A DNA stretch of 64,000 bases from Rubrobacter marinus (GCF_011492965.1 NZ_CP045121.1:3038001-3102000); one strand, 5' to 3'; shown: positions 1 through 8,004, counted from the first letter of the stretch. The notes: generated from the letters alone by a model not told the origin. Translations and numbers: made by a program.

Positions 1-807
1 GACCGGGACGCGCGCGCCGCGAGCGGCCGGTGACTTGGCCACGATGTTCTTCCGCGAGGTAAACGACTTCATGGCGCGGTCGAGCGGGCTCTTGGCCAGG
101 ATGCGGGCCAGGACGTCGGGCCGCATCAGGAGCCCGACCTTCTCGATCAGGACGACCTCGAGCTCGCCGCTGCCCAGGGAGACGCCCTCGGCCATCTCGA
201 ACTCTCCCCCGTAGTAGCGGCCGTTGGCGACCACGGCGAACTGGGTGACGTAGGTGGTATCCCCGTCGACGATCTGCAGGTCGGGCTGGTCGCCCTGGAG
301 GTAGACCTTCAGCGCGGCCAGCGGGAAGGCGAGCGACCGCAGGTAGCGCTTGAGGCGCGGGCCCACCTCGCGCACGACGTCGGCGTCGAAGCCGACGCCC
401 GCCATGCAGGCGAAGCGCCGCTCGGTCCCCTCCTCGTCGGTCGCCACGCCGACGTCCATCCGGAAGGCGGTGCCGGTCAGGATCCTCGCGCAGGCCTCCT
501 CCGGGTTCATCGGCAGCCCGAGCTCCCGGGCCAGGACGTTCGCCGTGCCGAGCGGCAGGATGCCCAGGGTAGCTCCCCCGGAGAGACCGTTCACGACCTC
601 GTTCACCGTGCCGTCGCCGCCGGCGGCGATCACGAGCTTGTCCCCCGCGAGGGCGGCGAGCTCGGTGGCGTGGTCCGGACGCTCGGTGTTCAGCACCTCG
701 ACCTCGATGCCGCCGGTGCGCAGGGCTTCGGCGAAGCGCTCGAGGTAGCCCTCGTCCCCCGCGCTCCCCGAGTTCGGATTGCCGATTATTACCGCCTTCG
801 TTGCCAC
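1..807 (-). CDS. Diacylglycerol/lipid kinase family protein, 3' end cut by window
   Basis: Lipid kinase of the DagK/YegS/BmrU family, expected to phosphorylate diacylglycerol or a related lipid at the inner membrane face using ATP. I translated the frame myself: a GTG start at 807 follows a GGAGAGG ribosome site, and the frame is open to the window edge for 269 codons. Residues about 8-17 read IIGNPNSGSA, the usual N-terminal nucleotide-site strand, and GGDGTVNEVVNG near residue 62 is the family signature, followed by GILPLGTANVLARE, the conserved G-T-(A/G)-N block. Roughly the last 30-40 residues of a typical 300-residue protein are missing. The family is clear; the substrate is not shown by sequence. 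Confidence 0.9.
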   Translation of the reverse strand, partial: MATKAVIIGNPNSGSAGDEGYLERFAEALRTGGIEVEVLNTERPDHATELAALAGDKLVIAAGGDGTVNEVVNGLSGGATLGILPLGTANVLARELGLPMNPEEACARILTGTAFRMDVGVATDEEGTERRFACMAGVGFDADVVREVGPRLKRYLRSLAFPLAALKVYLQGDQPDLQIVDGDTTYVTQFAVVANGRYYGGEFEMAEGVSLGSGELEVVLIEKVGLLMRPDVLARILAKSPLDRAMKSFTSRKNIVAKSPAARGARVPV

Positions 808-1273
808 GCCACGAGTCCTCTCCTTCTCCATCATCACCGTGCCTGACCTTCTGCCCCGACGCCTCGCCCTTTTGATGGGCTGTTCCACCCACGAACCTCC
901 TCGAACGACAGGGCCGTATCGAGACCCTGCCGGACCCCTTGGCGGCGACCTCGTAACTTCCCCCGGAACCCGGCTCGGAAACTCGTTCGGGAGACATCGC
1001 TCTTTGTGTGGCCGAGAGATCCACGGGCACGCGCCCGACGATCGCGAGCGTAGGAACTCAGGGTATGGGCCGCGACCACGCGGGCGGCCCGGCCGAGCGA
1101 TCCTCCCGTGCCGGTTCGCAGGCCCGGCGTGATGGCCGGATACGGTACGCCGGCAAGGGTGCGGACCCGTTGTAGAGCTGCCCCGCTCCAGGGGCTCTCG
1201 CGCAGAGAACCGCCGCTGGCACGGGATCGCGTATCGTTGCCCCGCCTCCGTCCTCGTTCGAGCACCCACCCTC
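808..1273. other. Intergenic region, no gene seen
   Basis: About 470 bases between the lipid kinase start and the terminator of the DUF3618 operon. Open frames here are arginine-rich, lack ribosome sites and resemble no family, so I call none of them. It presumably carries the lipid kinase promoter, but I see no convincing -35/-10 pair. Confidence 0.5.
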
Positions 1274-1313
1274 AAAAGGTCCAGGGCGCGCCCTAATGGA
1301 CGCGCCCTGGACC
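1274..1313 (-). terminator. Rho-independent terminator of the DUF3618 operon
   Basis: A perfect 13-bp stem (1278-1290 with 1301-1313) with a 10-base loop. Read on the minus strand it is followed by TTTTGAG, so it ends the operon whose last stop codon lies at 1335. Confidence 0.85.
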
Positions 1314-1334
1314 CTCCGTCGCGGAGACTTCGCC

Positions 1335-2312
1335 CTACTGCTGGGCGAGGCCCTGGTTCTCGGCCTCTTGCTGGGCCGCGCCCTGGGCTTCTTCGGCGAC
1401 CCGCTGTACCTTCTGCTGGGCCTCCTGTGCCTTCTCCTGGGCCTTCTCGACGACGTTGTCGCGAGCCTCGCCCATCACCTCGTTCTCCTTGCGGGTCTCG
1501 GGTATGGCGAGCCCGACGGCCGCGCCGAGCCCGACGGCCAGGGCGCCCGTGGCCAGGGGGTTCTCCCGCAGGATCCGCTGCATCCCGCCGCCGGCCCTGC
1601 GAGCCTGATGCTGGGCCCGGTCGGCCAGCCGGCTCGCCTGGTGCTGCGTCCGATCGGCGAGCTCGCCCGTCTTGTCGCGGACCTGAGCGGCGGATTGCTC
1701 GACCCTGTCCCGGGCCTGGCCCGCGGTCTCGCTCACCCTGTCCCGGGCCTGACCAGCGGTCTCCCCGACCCTTTCCAGGGCCTGACCAGCGGAGTTACCG
1801 TCGGACCCCCGCTCGTCGTAGCGCGGCGGGTAGTAGTCGTCGTCGTACGCGGGGGAGTAACCGTAGTCGTAGTACGGCCTGCGGCGGAGGCGCGGGCGCT
1901 GCGCGCGTTGCTTCCTGGCGCTCACTAGCAGCCAGCCGAGTCCTATCCCGGTCAGGGCCGCCGGGATGGGGTTCTCCCTGATCGTGCCCGCGATGCCGGA
2001 CCCGGCGTCCTCTACCTTCCCCACGGTGGCGTCCCGGACCCTGTCCTTGGCCTGCTCCTTCAGGTTCTCCGGGGAGAGCCTCTGCTGGATGGCGTTCGCC
2101 GTCTCGCTCATGTCGGCCCGGGTCCGCTCGATCTCCACCCGCGTGACCTCCACCTCGTCGTCGCGGAGGCGGTCCGGGTCTGCTACGTCCGGCCGGAAGG
2201 CGTCCGTGGCGGGGTCGAACCCCGGCTCTCCGGCCAGGGGACCGCGGTCCTCGCCGAGCGGAGCCCGCCTATTTAGGGGATCCCGCCCTATCTCGTCTGG
2301 TCTTTCGCCCAT
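1335..2312 (-). CDS. DUF3618 domain membrane protein with amphipathic repeats
   Basis: 325-residue protein. The start is the ATG at 2312, seven bases after AAGGAGG; longer readings run into the upstream gene. Residues about 55-100 (RVEIERTRADMSETANAIQQ and following) match the DUF3618 pattern of actinobacterial envelope proteins. A short hydrophobic segment follows near 125-140 (ALTGIGLGWLLVSA), then a Tyr/Asp-rich linker, then tandem 11-residue-like repeats built on ETAGQARDRV (about 185-250), an amphipathic helix of the LEA/apolipoprotein kind, then a second hydrophobic stretch (LATGALAVGLGAAVGLAIP) and a Gln/Glu coiled tail. Likely inner-membrane associated. It overlaps the holin-X gene by 25 bases, so the two are co-translated. 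The molecular role is unknown. Confidence 0.85.
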   Translation of the reverse strand: MGERPDEIGRDPLNRRAPLGEDRGPLAGEPGFDPATDAFRPDVADPDRLRDDEVEVTRVEIERTRADMSETANAIQQRLSPENLKEQAKDRVRDATVGKVEDAGSGIAGTIRENPIPAALTGIGLGWLLVSARKQRAQRPRLRRRPYYDYGYSPAYDDDYYPPRYDERGSDGNSAGQALERVGETAGQARDRVSETAGQARDRVEQSAAQVRDKTGELADRTQHQASRLADRAQHQARRAGGGMQRILRENPLATGALAVGLGAAVGLAIPETRKENEVMGEARDNVVEKAQEKAQEAQQKVQRVAEEAQGAAQQEAENQGLAQQ

Positions 2313-2677
2313 TGCCCATCCTCCTTGAGTGTCTCCATCGTTTGTCGAGGCGCGAAGTCTTCTCGCTTGAGTGCGTCGAGCCCCCTCCTCACCAGGAGGT
2401 AGCCCACGCCCGCCGCCACGATCCCGACCAAAAGGGCCGCGACCCACAACGGCATGACCGCGTTCAACAGGGCTATCACCCCGGCGAGGATCGCCAGCAG
2501 CCCCGCGTAAGCCAGCGCCCCGCCCGCCGCCAGGACGCCGATATGCTTGCCGGCCCGAGAAACCTTCTGGCTCATCTCGGCCCTGGCGAGCGTTATCTCG
2601 TGGCGCACCAGCGTGGCGGTCTCCTGCGCCAGCTCCGCGAAGAGCTCCCCGATCGAGCGCTCGTCTCTACCCTGCAT
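2288..2677 (-). CDS. Phage holin family (holin-X) membrane protein
   Basis: 129-residue protein of the putative actinobacterial holin-X family (PF07332-like). The N-terminal 45 residues form a charged helix (SIGELFAELAQETATLVRHE is typical), followed by two long hydrophobic helices at about 46-70 and 78-97. Despite the name, chromosomal members next to DUF3618 are not prophage genes; no phage genes are nearby. The start ATG at 2677 has TAGGAG upstream, and that TAG is the stop of the preceding gene, so translation is coupled. Probably acts on membrane or envelope stability; the function is inferred from context only. Confidence 0.85.
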   Translation of the reverse strand: MQGRDERSIGELFAELAQETATLVRHEITLARAEMSQKVSRAGKHIGVLAAGGALAYAGLLAILAGVIALLNAVMPLWVAALLVGIVAAGVGYLLVRRGLDALKREDFAPRQTMETLKEDGQWAKDQTR

Positions 2678-2686
2678 CGCCCGCTC

Positions 2687-3328
2687 CTAGTATTCCCGAG
2701 GGGGTATCGGCGCCCCGCCGGACGAATCCATGCGCTCCCTCTCGCTGAAGGGGAGTGCGTCCGCCGGGTGCTCCCCCTCGACCGCGCCCGGGGGGAGGGC
2801 CGTGGGCTGCCCGGCCCCGTAACGAACCTCCGACCCGTTCAGCGCGGTGCCGGTCGTCTCGTAGCGTCCTCCCGGATGGCTCAGCTGCTCCTGGGAAGAG
2901 CTCTTGAGGAAGCGGCTCGCGAGAAAGCCCAGGGTAGCCGCGCCCCCGAGGAAGAGGCCCGGCCGGCGCCGGGCGAAGCCCCGGACCTCGCCGATCATCT
3001 CGTCGACGTCCGTCTCGCGCAGGTAGTCGGAGAACCGCTCGACCTGGTCCGTGGCCCTGTCTACGTACTCGGCGCTCGGCGCCTGGCCCTGGTTGCGCAG
3101 CTGGTGCGCGGTCTCCCTGAGCGCCGTCTGCACGGGCGCTATCCTCTGGGCCGCGTTGTGCTTCTGGTTGGCCAGCTGGCCCTTGACCTGCTCGCCGCCC
3201 TGGCTGGCTAGCTTGGACGCCTGCTGCCGGGCCTGAGCGGCAATCTGCTGCCCCTGCTGCTTCGCCTGCCCCGTGGCCCCGCCGGTGCTCCCGGTCTGCC
3301 CGTACGCACCTCCTGGATCTCTCTCCAC
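2687..3328 (-). CDS. Ala/Gln-rich envelope protein with one membrane segment
   Basis: 213 residues from a GTG at 3328 placed eight bases after AAGGAG; an ATG 69 bases further upstream is possible but lacks a ribosome site. The first half is an Ala/Gln/Lys-rich helix (QAKQQGQQIAAQARQQASKL), then a DUF-like segment with VDRATDQVERFSDYLRETDV, then a single hydrophobic stretch (RPGLFLGGAATLGFLASRFL) and a polar tail. First gene of a three-gene operon with holin-X and DUF3618; the helix-hydrophobic-tail design matches its partners and suggests a shared membrane-associated complex or stress role. No enzyme motif is visible. Confidence 0.75.
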   Translation of the reverse strand: MERDPGGAYGQTGSTGGATGQAKQQGQQIAAQARQQASKLASQGGEQVKGQLANQKHNAAQRIAPVQTALRETAHQLRNQGQAPSAEYVDRATDQVERFSDYLRETDVDEMIGEVRGFARRRPGLFLGGAATLGFLASRFLKSSSQEQLSHPGGRYETTGTALNGSEVRYGAGQPTALPPGAVEGEHPADALPFSERERMDSSGGAPIPPREY

Positions 3329-3412
3329 CGTACTTCTCCTTCCGATCTCTTCCCACACGTCACGGTCCGACGGCCCGTCTCCGGCCCCCGAACCCATGCC
3401 AACGGCCCCGGT

Positions 3413-3606
3413 CTAGAGTAGGAGCAAGGCGAGGTTCACGAGGACGGTCAGGCCCACGCTCAAAACCACGCTGGCCAACACCCAGAACAGGCACCCCCGG
3501 GGACCCGTATCATCGCAACCTACCCCTCGTCGCCGTACCCGTCCTCCCCCTCGCGATCCGGAAACGCGGAGGGGGCCGGAGTCTCGAAGATTCCGGTCCC
3601 CTCCAC
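3413..3606 (-). CDS. Small acidic single-pass membrane protein (frame broken)
   Basis: Two pieces in adjacent frames join into one plausible protein. From a GTG at 3606 the first frame reads an acidic, proline-containing 28 residues ending DREGEDGYGDEG and stops at 3520; the next frame continues with CDDTGPRGCLFWVLASVVLS and a hydrophobic helix to the stop at 3413. The junction lies at a G run, and restoring one base reunites them. Short proteins with this acidic head and C-terminal membrane helix are common in this group, but the function is unknown. The start codon is uncertain; TTG 15 bases upstream is an alternative. Confidence 0.5.
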
Positions 3607-3642
3607 GCTCCAGGGAAGTCGCAAGGCCGAGTCGAAACCCTG

Positions 3643-3912
3643 CTAGTCCCTCGGGTTGCGGGAACCGGCCTTCGCCAGCCCGCGGCTGATCATGTACCCG
3701 ATCGTCAGGTACGTAACGAACCTCCACGCGTCCACCGTGTTGAACCCGTCAGCGCCACCATCCGTCAATAGCGCGGCGATCAGCACGCCGGCCACCGCCG
3801 CGACGTACGCGATAAGCTCGGTGGTCTTGTAGGAGGACTTGGTCTCCGTGCCCCGCAAGCCCTCGTCTCGGTCCCTGGCGTGAATCCTCGGTCCTGCTGC
3901 TTGCTCGGCCAT
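3643..3912 (-). CDS. Small two-helix membrane protein
   Basis: 89 residues; ATG at 3912 preceded by GAGAGGGG. A charged N-terminus (about 30 residues) is followed by two hydrophobic helices, TTELIAYVAAVAGVLIAALL and WRFVTYLTIGYMISRGLAKA, and ends in SRNPRD. It resembles widespread short actinobacterial membrane proteins without a known function. A sigma-70 type promoter lies upstream (3971-3998). The reading frame downstream of its stop continues directly into the small acidic membrane protein at 3606, so the two are probably co-transcribed. Confidence 0.75.
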   Translation of the reverse strand: MAEQAAGPRIHARDRDEGLRGTETKSSYKTTELIAYVAAVAGVLIAALLTDGGADGFNTVDAWRFVTYLTIGYMISRGLAKAGSRNPRD

Positions 3913-3970
3913 GTGGCCCCTCTCTTTCGCAGCGGCACACCCACAACGGATCACCGCCTTTGCACATATA

Positions 3971-3998
3971 ACTCTATGGTTTACTAAGGTATAGTCAA
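3971..3998 (-). promoter_or_regulatory. Sigma-70 type promoter for the two-helix membrane protein
   Basis: On the minus strand, TTGACT (3993-3998), a 16-base spacer and TAGAGT (3971-3976), in a strikingly AT-rich island between divergent genes. Fits a housekeeping promoter for the gene starting at 3912. Confidence 0.55.
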
Positions 3999-4026
3999 CT
4001 AAAAACAGGTTAAACAAGCTAAAAAC

Positions 4027-4040
4027 ACACCTATAGGTGT
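4027..4040. promoter_or_regulatory. Perfect 14-bp palindrome, candidate operator
   Basis: ACACCTATAGGTGT is fully self-complementary and sits about 70 bases before the start of the HTH-MEDS regulator in the divergent AT-rich intergenic region. The flanks also carry two near-copies of CTAAAAACA. It may be the regulator's own binding site; this is inference from position. Confidence 0.45.
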
Positions 4041-4111
4041 AGCGAACGGGACCGGGATGTATCTTTGTGTGCAGCCGGGGCGCGAGGAACGCCTCAGAAG
4101 GGAAGGGTTCG

Positions 4112-4870
4112 GTGGTTTCTATAGAGAGAGGGCGCGAGATAGAGCTTTTGGGGGTAGAGGACGTGGCGGGGCTCCTGGGGGTGAAGGAGTCGACGGTGTG
4201 GCGCTGGTGCCGGGAGGGGAACCTGCCGGGCCTCAAGGTGGGCAAGCGCTGGCGCATCAGGCGCGAGGCCCTGGAGGACTTCTTGCGGGAGAAGGAGCGC
4301 TCGTCCACGCTCGTCGGGCAGTTGAGCTCGTTCTTGCGGGTGCCCGACAACGTGCTCGCCGTCGCGCAGGACCGCGGCATCCTGCACCGCCTCGACGCGG
4401 CGTTCTTCCGGGTAGGCGAGGCGCGGGGCGGGCTGCTGGTGAAGTTCTACGGCGGGGAGGACGAGCCGGCGGAGGGTTTGATCTCCGAGTTCGAGGAGAA
4501 CGGTTTGGAGGCCGGGCGCCTCGTGCGTGAGGGGCGACTCCTCATGAGGCCGGAGGGTGGCCCTCCGGGGGGAAGAGAGGAAGGGCTCGGCCGGCTCCTC
4601 GACGAGGGGGTCGGCGAGGGTCGCACCGTGTGGGCCTCCTTCGACTGGTTGGGGCGGGTGGATCTGGAGAAGGCGCTCGAGCAGCAAGAGAGGCTCACCG
4701 GGTTCGCCAACGCCAGGCAGCTCGTCGTCAAGACGGCCGCGCTCGAGGAGGCCATCGACGACTGGCCCTCGTCCATACTCAGGCGGGCCCAGTCCTCGCA
4801 CTCGGGCGCCATCCTGGCCTCGAAGTCCGGGCTGTCCCTCAGCCGCGCGACGCCGATGCCACCCTCCTGA
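4112..4870 (+). CDS. HTH (excisionase/MerR-like) regulator with MEDS sensory domain
   Basis: 252 residues from a GTG at 4112 with GGGAAGGG four bases upstream; an ATG at 4067 gives a longer but less supported form. Residues about 12-60 form an excisionase-type winged HTH ([20 protein letters not shown], then [20 protein letters not shown]). The rest, from about 80, resembles the MEDS/DcmR sensory domain: [39 protein letters not shown] and [15 protein letters not shown]. DcmR-type proteins sense one-carbon or redox ligands in methylotrophs; here the ligand is unknown. It is divergent from the small membrane proteins and may control them. Confidence 0.75.
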   Translation: MVSIERGREIELLGVEDVAGLLGVKESTVWRWCREGNLPGLKVGKRWRIRREALEDFLREKERSSTLVGQLSSFLRVPDNVLAVAQDRGILHRLDAAFFRVGEARGGLLVKFYGGEDEPAEGLISEFEENGLEAGRLVREGRLLMRPEGGPPGGREEGLGRLLDEGVGEGRTVWASFDWLGRVDLEKALEQQERLTGFANARQLVVKTAALEEAIDDWPSSILRRAQSSHSGAILASKSGLSLSRATPMPPS

Positions 4871-4969
4871 CCGTCGGGGCGGGCCCGCCGACAACGCGGC
4901 CCGAGGGCGCGCCCTTCTCGCCCGAAGATCGAACCCGGCCGGCGGAGCCGTTCGCGGGATGCGTGGCGC

Positions 4970-5595
4970 TCAAGGCGCCCCGTAGCCGTTCGGATGCGCG
5001 CGGAGCCAGCCCCACGCGTCGGAGACGATGGCTTCGAGCCCCGGCCTCTCGGGCGCCCAGCCGAGCTCGTCCCGGATCTTGCGGCTCGACGCGACGAGGA
5101 CGGCCGGGTCTCCCGCCCGGCCCGGCGCCTCCACGGCCCTGATCTCGCGGCCCGTGACCTCGCGGGCCGCCCGGATGACCTGCCGGACGGAGAAGCCCGT
5201 CCCGTTTCCGAGGTTGTAGACCCTGTGCCCCCCGGGCACGGCGCCCGCGAGCGCCAGCTCGTGCGCCCGTGCGAGGTCCTCGACGTGCACGTAGTCGCGC
5301 ACGGCGGTCCCGTCGGGCGTCGGGTAGTCCGTGCCGAAGACCGCGACGGCCTCCCTCTCGCCGGCCGCGGCCCGGAGCACGAGGGGGATGAGGTGCGTCT
5401 CGGGCTCGCGTCCTCCCCGAACCGGCCGTCGGCGGAGGAGCCCGCGACGTCGAAGTAGCGGAGGCTCGTCGCGCAGAGCCCGTGGGCCGTGGCGTAGGAG
5501 CCGAGCATCCCGTCGACCGCGAGCTTCGAGCCCCCGTAGGGGCTGTTCGGGCGGGTCGGGGCGTCCTCGCGGATGCTCGTCCCTCGTCGGAGAAG
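4970..5595 (-). pseudogene. galE: UDP-glucose 4-epimerase remnant, N-terminus missing
   Basis: The C-terminal 200 residues of a GalE-type epimerase are recognisable: [13 protein letters not shown] with the catalytic Yxxx[21 protein letters not shown], then in the next frame [31 protein letters not shown] and a C-terminal [14 protein letters not shown] block. One base is missing near 5420, like other shifts in this assembly. What cannot be explained that way is the absence of the first about 135 residues: the NAD-binding GxxGxxG Rossmann half is gone, and the sequence upstream of about 5595 is unrelated. It is either a decayed gene or an assembly join; as given it cannot make an active epimerase. 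Confidence 0.8.
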
Positions 5596-5821
5596 CCCCG
5601 ACCGGGCTCGTCCCCTACACCGCCGATGTTAGAGGCCGATCCTTAAAGGATGCTCGAAGGCACTTGCCTTTTTCCTTGGATCGAGCCGTCGGGAAACGCC
5701 CGAGATCCGGGCCCCGGGACCCGTGCGGGACGAATCTAGACGAGGGGTGAGCGACGCCCGGCGGCAGGCCGTAAGTCGGGGACCGCACCAGCGAGAACTC
5801 GACCGCCAGGGACGTCCGGCC

Positions 5822-5870
5822 CGGCACGGAAGGGGGCCCCGCCGCGTAGCCGGGGCCCCCTTCCGTGCCG
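5822..5870 (-). terminator. Perfect 20-bp hairpin downstream of tRNA-Ser
   Basis: Arms 5822-5841 and 5851-5870 are fully complementary around a 9-base loop. It lies just past the 3' end of the minus-strand tRNA-Ser. There is no T-run on either side, as is common for hairpin terminators in high-GC actinobacteria. Confidence 0.65.
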
Positions 5871-5878
5871 TCATGGAG

Positions 5879-5968
5879 CGGAGAGGGAGGGATTCGAACC
5901 CTCGAGACGACTTAACACCGCCTACGCGATTTCCAGTCGCGCTCCTTCGGCCTCTCGGACACCTCTCC
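5879..5968 (-). tRNA. tRNA-Ser (anticodon GGA)
   Basis: A 90-base class II tRNA. The acceptor arms GGAGAGG/CCTCTCC pair fully, the anticodon stem CGCGA/TCGCG encloses loop CTGGAAA (anticodon GGA, reading UCC/UCU), a long variable arm follows, and the T arm GAGGG-TTCGAAT-CCCTC is perfect. The discriminator is G, as expected for serine. CCA is not encoded. Confidence 0.95.
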
Positions 5969-6137
5969 AGGCGTGGATTCTAGCAAACGGACCGGCACCT
6001 GTGGGAAGGAGTTCGAAGGATCTAGTCCTTTCTACAACGATTTAGTAAACCGTTCACATCCGACGCCACGGTCCGCCTTGTCTGCGCGAGCATCTGGTCT
6101 AGAGTATGAACCTGCGCCGTTACAAGGCGTGGCGATA

Positions 6138-6157
6138 TTGACACAAAAGTGTGTCAA
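6138..6157. promoter_or_regulatory. Inverted repeat TTGACAC-N6-GTGTCAA, candidate operator
   Basis: Seven-base perfect arms separated by six bases, 22 bases before the VPGYG protein start. The left arm also looks like a -35 element. It resembles a repressor site but matches no named box exactly; the spacing differs from the HspR HAIR element. Confidence 0.45.
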
Positions 6158-6179
6158 GCTCTTGAAAGGGGCGGAAGAC

Positions 6180-6428
6180 ATGGGTGCTTACAGGAAGATT
6201 TTGCTGGACAACGACGAGACCAACCAGGCGCTCGGCGTGGCGGGCCGGGAGGCCCGGGTGAGGGTGCCCGGGTACGGCGGTCCGATGAAGGCCGGCGCCG
6301 TGCAGATCCGGCCGCTCGCGCCGGGGTACGGCGTGGTCGGGAAGCACGAGGCCAGGGGCCGGGTCGAGGTTCCGGGCTACGGGAAGGCGCCCGTGTCCGG
6401 CAAGATCCTGCGCCTCCCGAACTCCTGA
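6180..6428 (+). CDS. Small basic protein with three PGYG repeats, unknown function
   Basis: 82 residues; ATG at 6180 with AGGGGCGG upstream. The protein is soluble-looking, rich in Gly, Val, Arg and Lys, and contains three evenly spaced copies of a PGYG core: RVPGYGG (about 38), APGYGVV (about 57) and EVPGYGK (about 71), two of them in the VPGYG form of elastin-like pentapeptides. No catalytic motif, signal peptide or membrane segment is visible. It is bracketed by its own inverted-repeat regulatory site and a strong terminator, so it is an independently regulated monocistronic gene. I do not recognise the family. Confidence 0.75.
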   Translation: MGAYRKILLDNDETNQALGVAGREARVRVPGYGGPMKAGAVQIRPLAPGYGVVGKHEARGRVEVPGYGKAPVSGKILRLPNS

Positions 6429-6447
6429 TCCGGTAGGAGAGCGAACG

Positions 6448-6492
6448 GAGGGCCCCCGGCGCCGCGCGGCGCCGGGGGCCCTCAGCCTTTTT
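6448..6492 (+). terminator. Strong rho-independent terminator
   Basis: A 36-base perfect palindrome (6448-6483) followed by CAGCCTTTTTT-type T-rich sequence to 6492, immediately after the VPGYG protein gene. It may also stop the convergent potassium-channel transcript. Confidence 0.85.
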
Positions 6493-6528
6493 CGGGATCT
6501 CTGTCGCCCTTCGAGGCGGTTGACTTCC

Positions 6529-7515
6529 CTACGAGCGTCCCCGGGCGTCTTCGTCCGGCGGCTCTGCGGGCGCGGAGGGGCCTGAGGGGTCGCCCTCCCG
6601 CGCGGGGGGTTGACCGCTCGAATCTCCCGTACCCGGGTGGATCTCCGCCAGGCGGCGCCTGATGTCGTGCAGCTCTTTGAGGATGATCCTGTCCTTCGCC
6701 GAGAGGCCCCGGATGTCCTTGAGCAGGTCCTCGACGTCCTCCCCCACGTCCTCGACGTCCTCTTCGATCTCCTCGACGTCGGATTGGACCTCCTCGATGT
6801 CCTCCCTTACCTCGGCCGCGGCCGTGCCGAGCATGGCCTTCTGCGCCGCGGCGGCGACGCCGCCGATCAGCAGGGCGAGGACGACGTTCCCCGTCCACTG
6901 CAGGACCATGGAGAGGAGCTTGCCGCGGGCGGTCTGGGCCGAGATGTCCCCGTAGCCGACGGTGTTGACGGTCGTGTTCGCCCAGTAGATGCCGTCCAGG
7001 ACGCTCAGGCCCTCGAGGTCGGCGAAGGCGATGCCGCCGCCGAAGACCGCGATAAACGCGAGCACGATGGCGTAGGGCAGCAGGCTCACGGAGCCGAAGC
7101 GCCCGAGGATGACCGGCAGCACGTCTATGAGCCTCAGGAGGCGCAAGACCCAGAACGCCTGGAGCACGTTGGGCAGGAGGGGGAAGGTCGTGGCGAGGAC
7201 GAAGATGTCGAGCTTGTTGTAGCGGAAGTACTCCCGGTCGTCCGGGGCGAGGTAGAGCATGCAGGCGAACTCGAAGACGAACCAACCGTAGATGGCCCAG
7301 TTCAAGACCCCGCTGAAGACGCCCAGGAGGCCGTCTGCGTCCGAGAAGTGCAGGATGAGCGCGGGGACCACGAGCAAGACCACGACGACGGTCGGCACGT
7401 CGAGCATGCGGGCGAGCCGCGCCTGGTGCTCCGTCATCCCCGGCAGCACGTGGGTAGTGCCCACGTGGGCGCTGCGCGTGCCCCCGGGGCCTCCCCTCTC
7501 GGTCGCCTCCGTCAC
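6529..7515 (-). CDS. Voltage-gated potassium channel family protein
   Basis: 328 residues from the GTG at 7515, which overlaps the stop of the upstream lipoprotein as GTGA; an ATG 78 bases further in is an alternative start. Six membrane segments: S1 about 40-56, S2 about 65-88, S3/S4 about 100-140 with an Arg-poor S4 (VLRLLRLIDVLPV), S5 about 145-165, a pore loop with the selectivity filter TVGYGD at 185-190, and S6 with QWTGNVVLALLIGGVA. After S6 comes a strongly acidic coiled coil (IEEVQSDVEEIEEDVEDV), probably for tetramer assembly, then a Pro/Gly-rich tail. Expected to conduct K+ across the inner membrane. Confidence 0.92.
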   Translation of the reverse strand: MTEATERGGPGGTRSAHVGTTHVLPGMTEHQARLARMLDVPTVVVVLLVVPALILHFSDADGLLGVFSGVLNWAIYGWFVFEFACMLYLAPDDREYFRYNKLDIFVLATTFPLLPNVLQAFWVLRLLRLIDVLPVILGRFGSVSLLPYAIVLAFIAVFGGGIAFADLEGLSVLDGIYWANTTVNTVGYGDISAQTARGKLLSMVLQWTGNVVLALLIGGVAAAAQKAMLGTAAAEVREDIEEVQSDVEEIEEDVEDVGEDVEDLLKDIRGLSAKDRIILKELHDIRRRLAEIHPGTGDSSGQPPAREGDPSGPSAPAEPPDEDARGRS

Positions 7516-7876
7516 CTGCGCCGCCTGACCTTGGGCCTGTTCTTCTTGCGCGAGGAGTCGTCCTCCTCGGCGCAGACCGTGGCGACCTCGAGGTTCACGG
7601 GCTCCGTCGGGGCGACGCCGTCGGGTCCTGGTCGCAGACGTAGAGCTCGTCCGGGTCGCCCAACTCGGTCCCGAGGTCCGTGAGCCTCCTCGCCGGCGCC
7701 CCGCCTTCGGCCGCAACTACCGTAATGTCCTCATCCGCCACCCCGGAGTCGGCCAGCGCCTGAACGGCCCTGGTCAGCGTCTGACCCTCGGTGTCCGGGG
7801 TCGTCGGGCCGCCGCATCCGGCGAGGAGGAACAGGGCGAAACATACCGCGCCAGAAACCGCCACCGTGTGCCTCAA
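7512..7876 (-). CDS. PASTA-like lipoprotein (one-base frameshift)
   Basis: A TTG start at 7876 follows GGAGG. The N-terminus is a lipoprotein signal with lipobox LLAGC (SGAVCFALFLLAGCGG). The mature part, QTLTRAVQALADSGVADEDI then DELYVCDQDP, looks like a PASTA fold. The frame stops at 7595, but one missing base near 7622 restores PTEPVNLEVATVCAEEDD and a basic tail ending at the TGA at 7512-7514, which overlaps the channel start. Length with the base restored: about 121 residues. PASTA domains bind peptidoglycan fragments or beta-lactams; here it is an exported single-domain version coupled to a channel gene. Confidence 0.65.
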
Positions 7877-8004
7877 GGCGCCTCCCTCACGCAAAGACCG
7901 CCGTCGCGAACACGGCGATTCTACAACCAACCCCGGCTCCTCGCCCCGATCCGGGGGTGATAACTTAAAGGTTCAGGCGCAGAGCGTACGGCAGGGAGGT
8001 ATTC

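Noticed and set aside
834-1265. A 143-codon minus-strand frame in the gap before the lipid kinase
   Set aside because: Arg/Gly-rich, no ribosome site, no recognisable domain.
2288-2677. Prophage because of the holin-type name
   Set aside because: No phage structural, integrase or lysis genes nearby; the family is chromosomal in actinobacteria beside DUF3618.
6138-6157. HspR HAIR element
   Set aside because: The arms differ from CTTGAGT/ACTCAAG and the spacing is off by one, so I do not name it.
7595-7600. In-frame stop in the PASTA-like lipoprotein as another recoding event
   Set aside because: The downstream homologous residues lie in a different frame, so a missing base explains it, not stop-codon reading.
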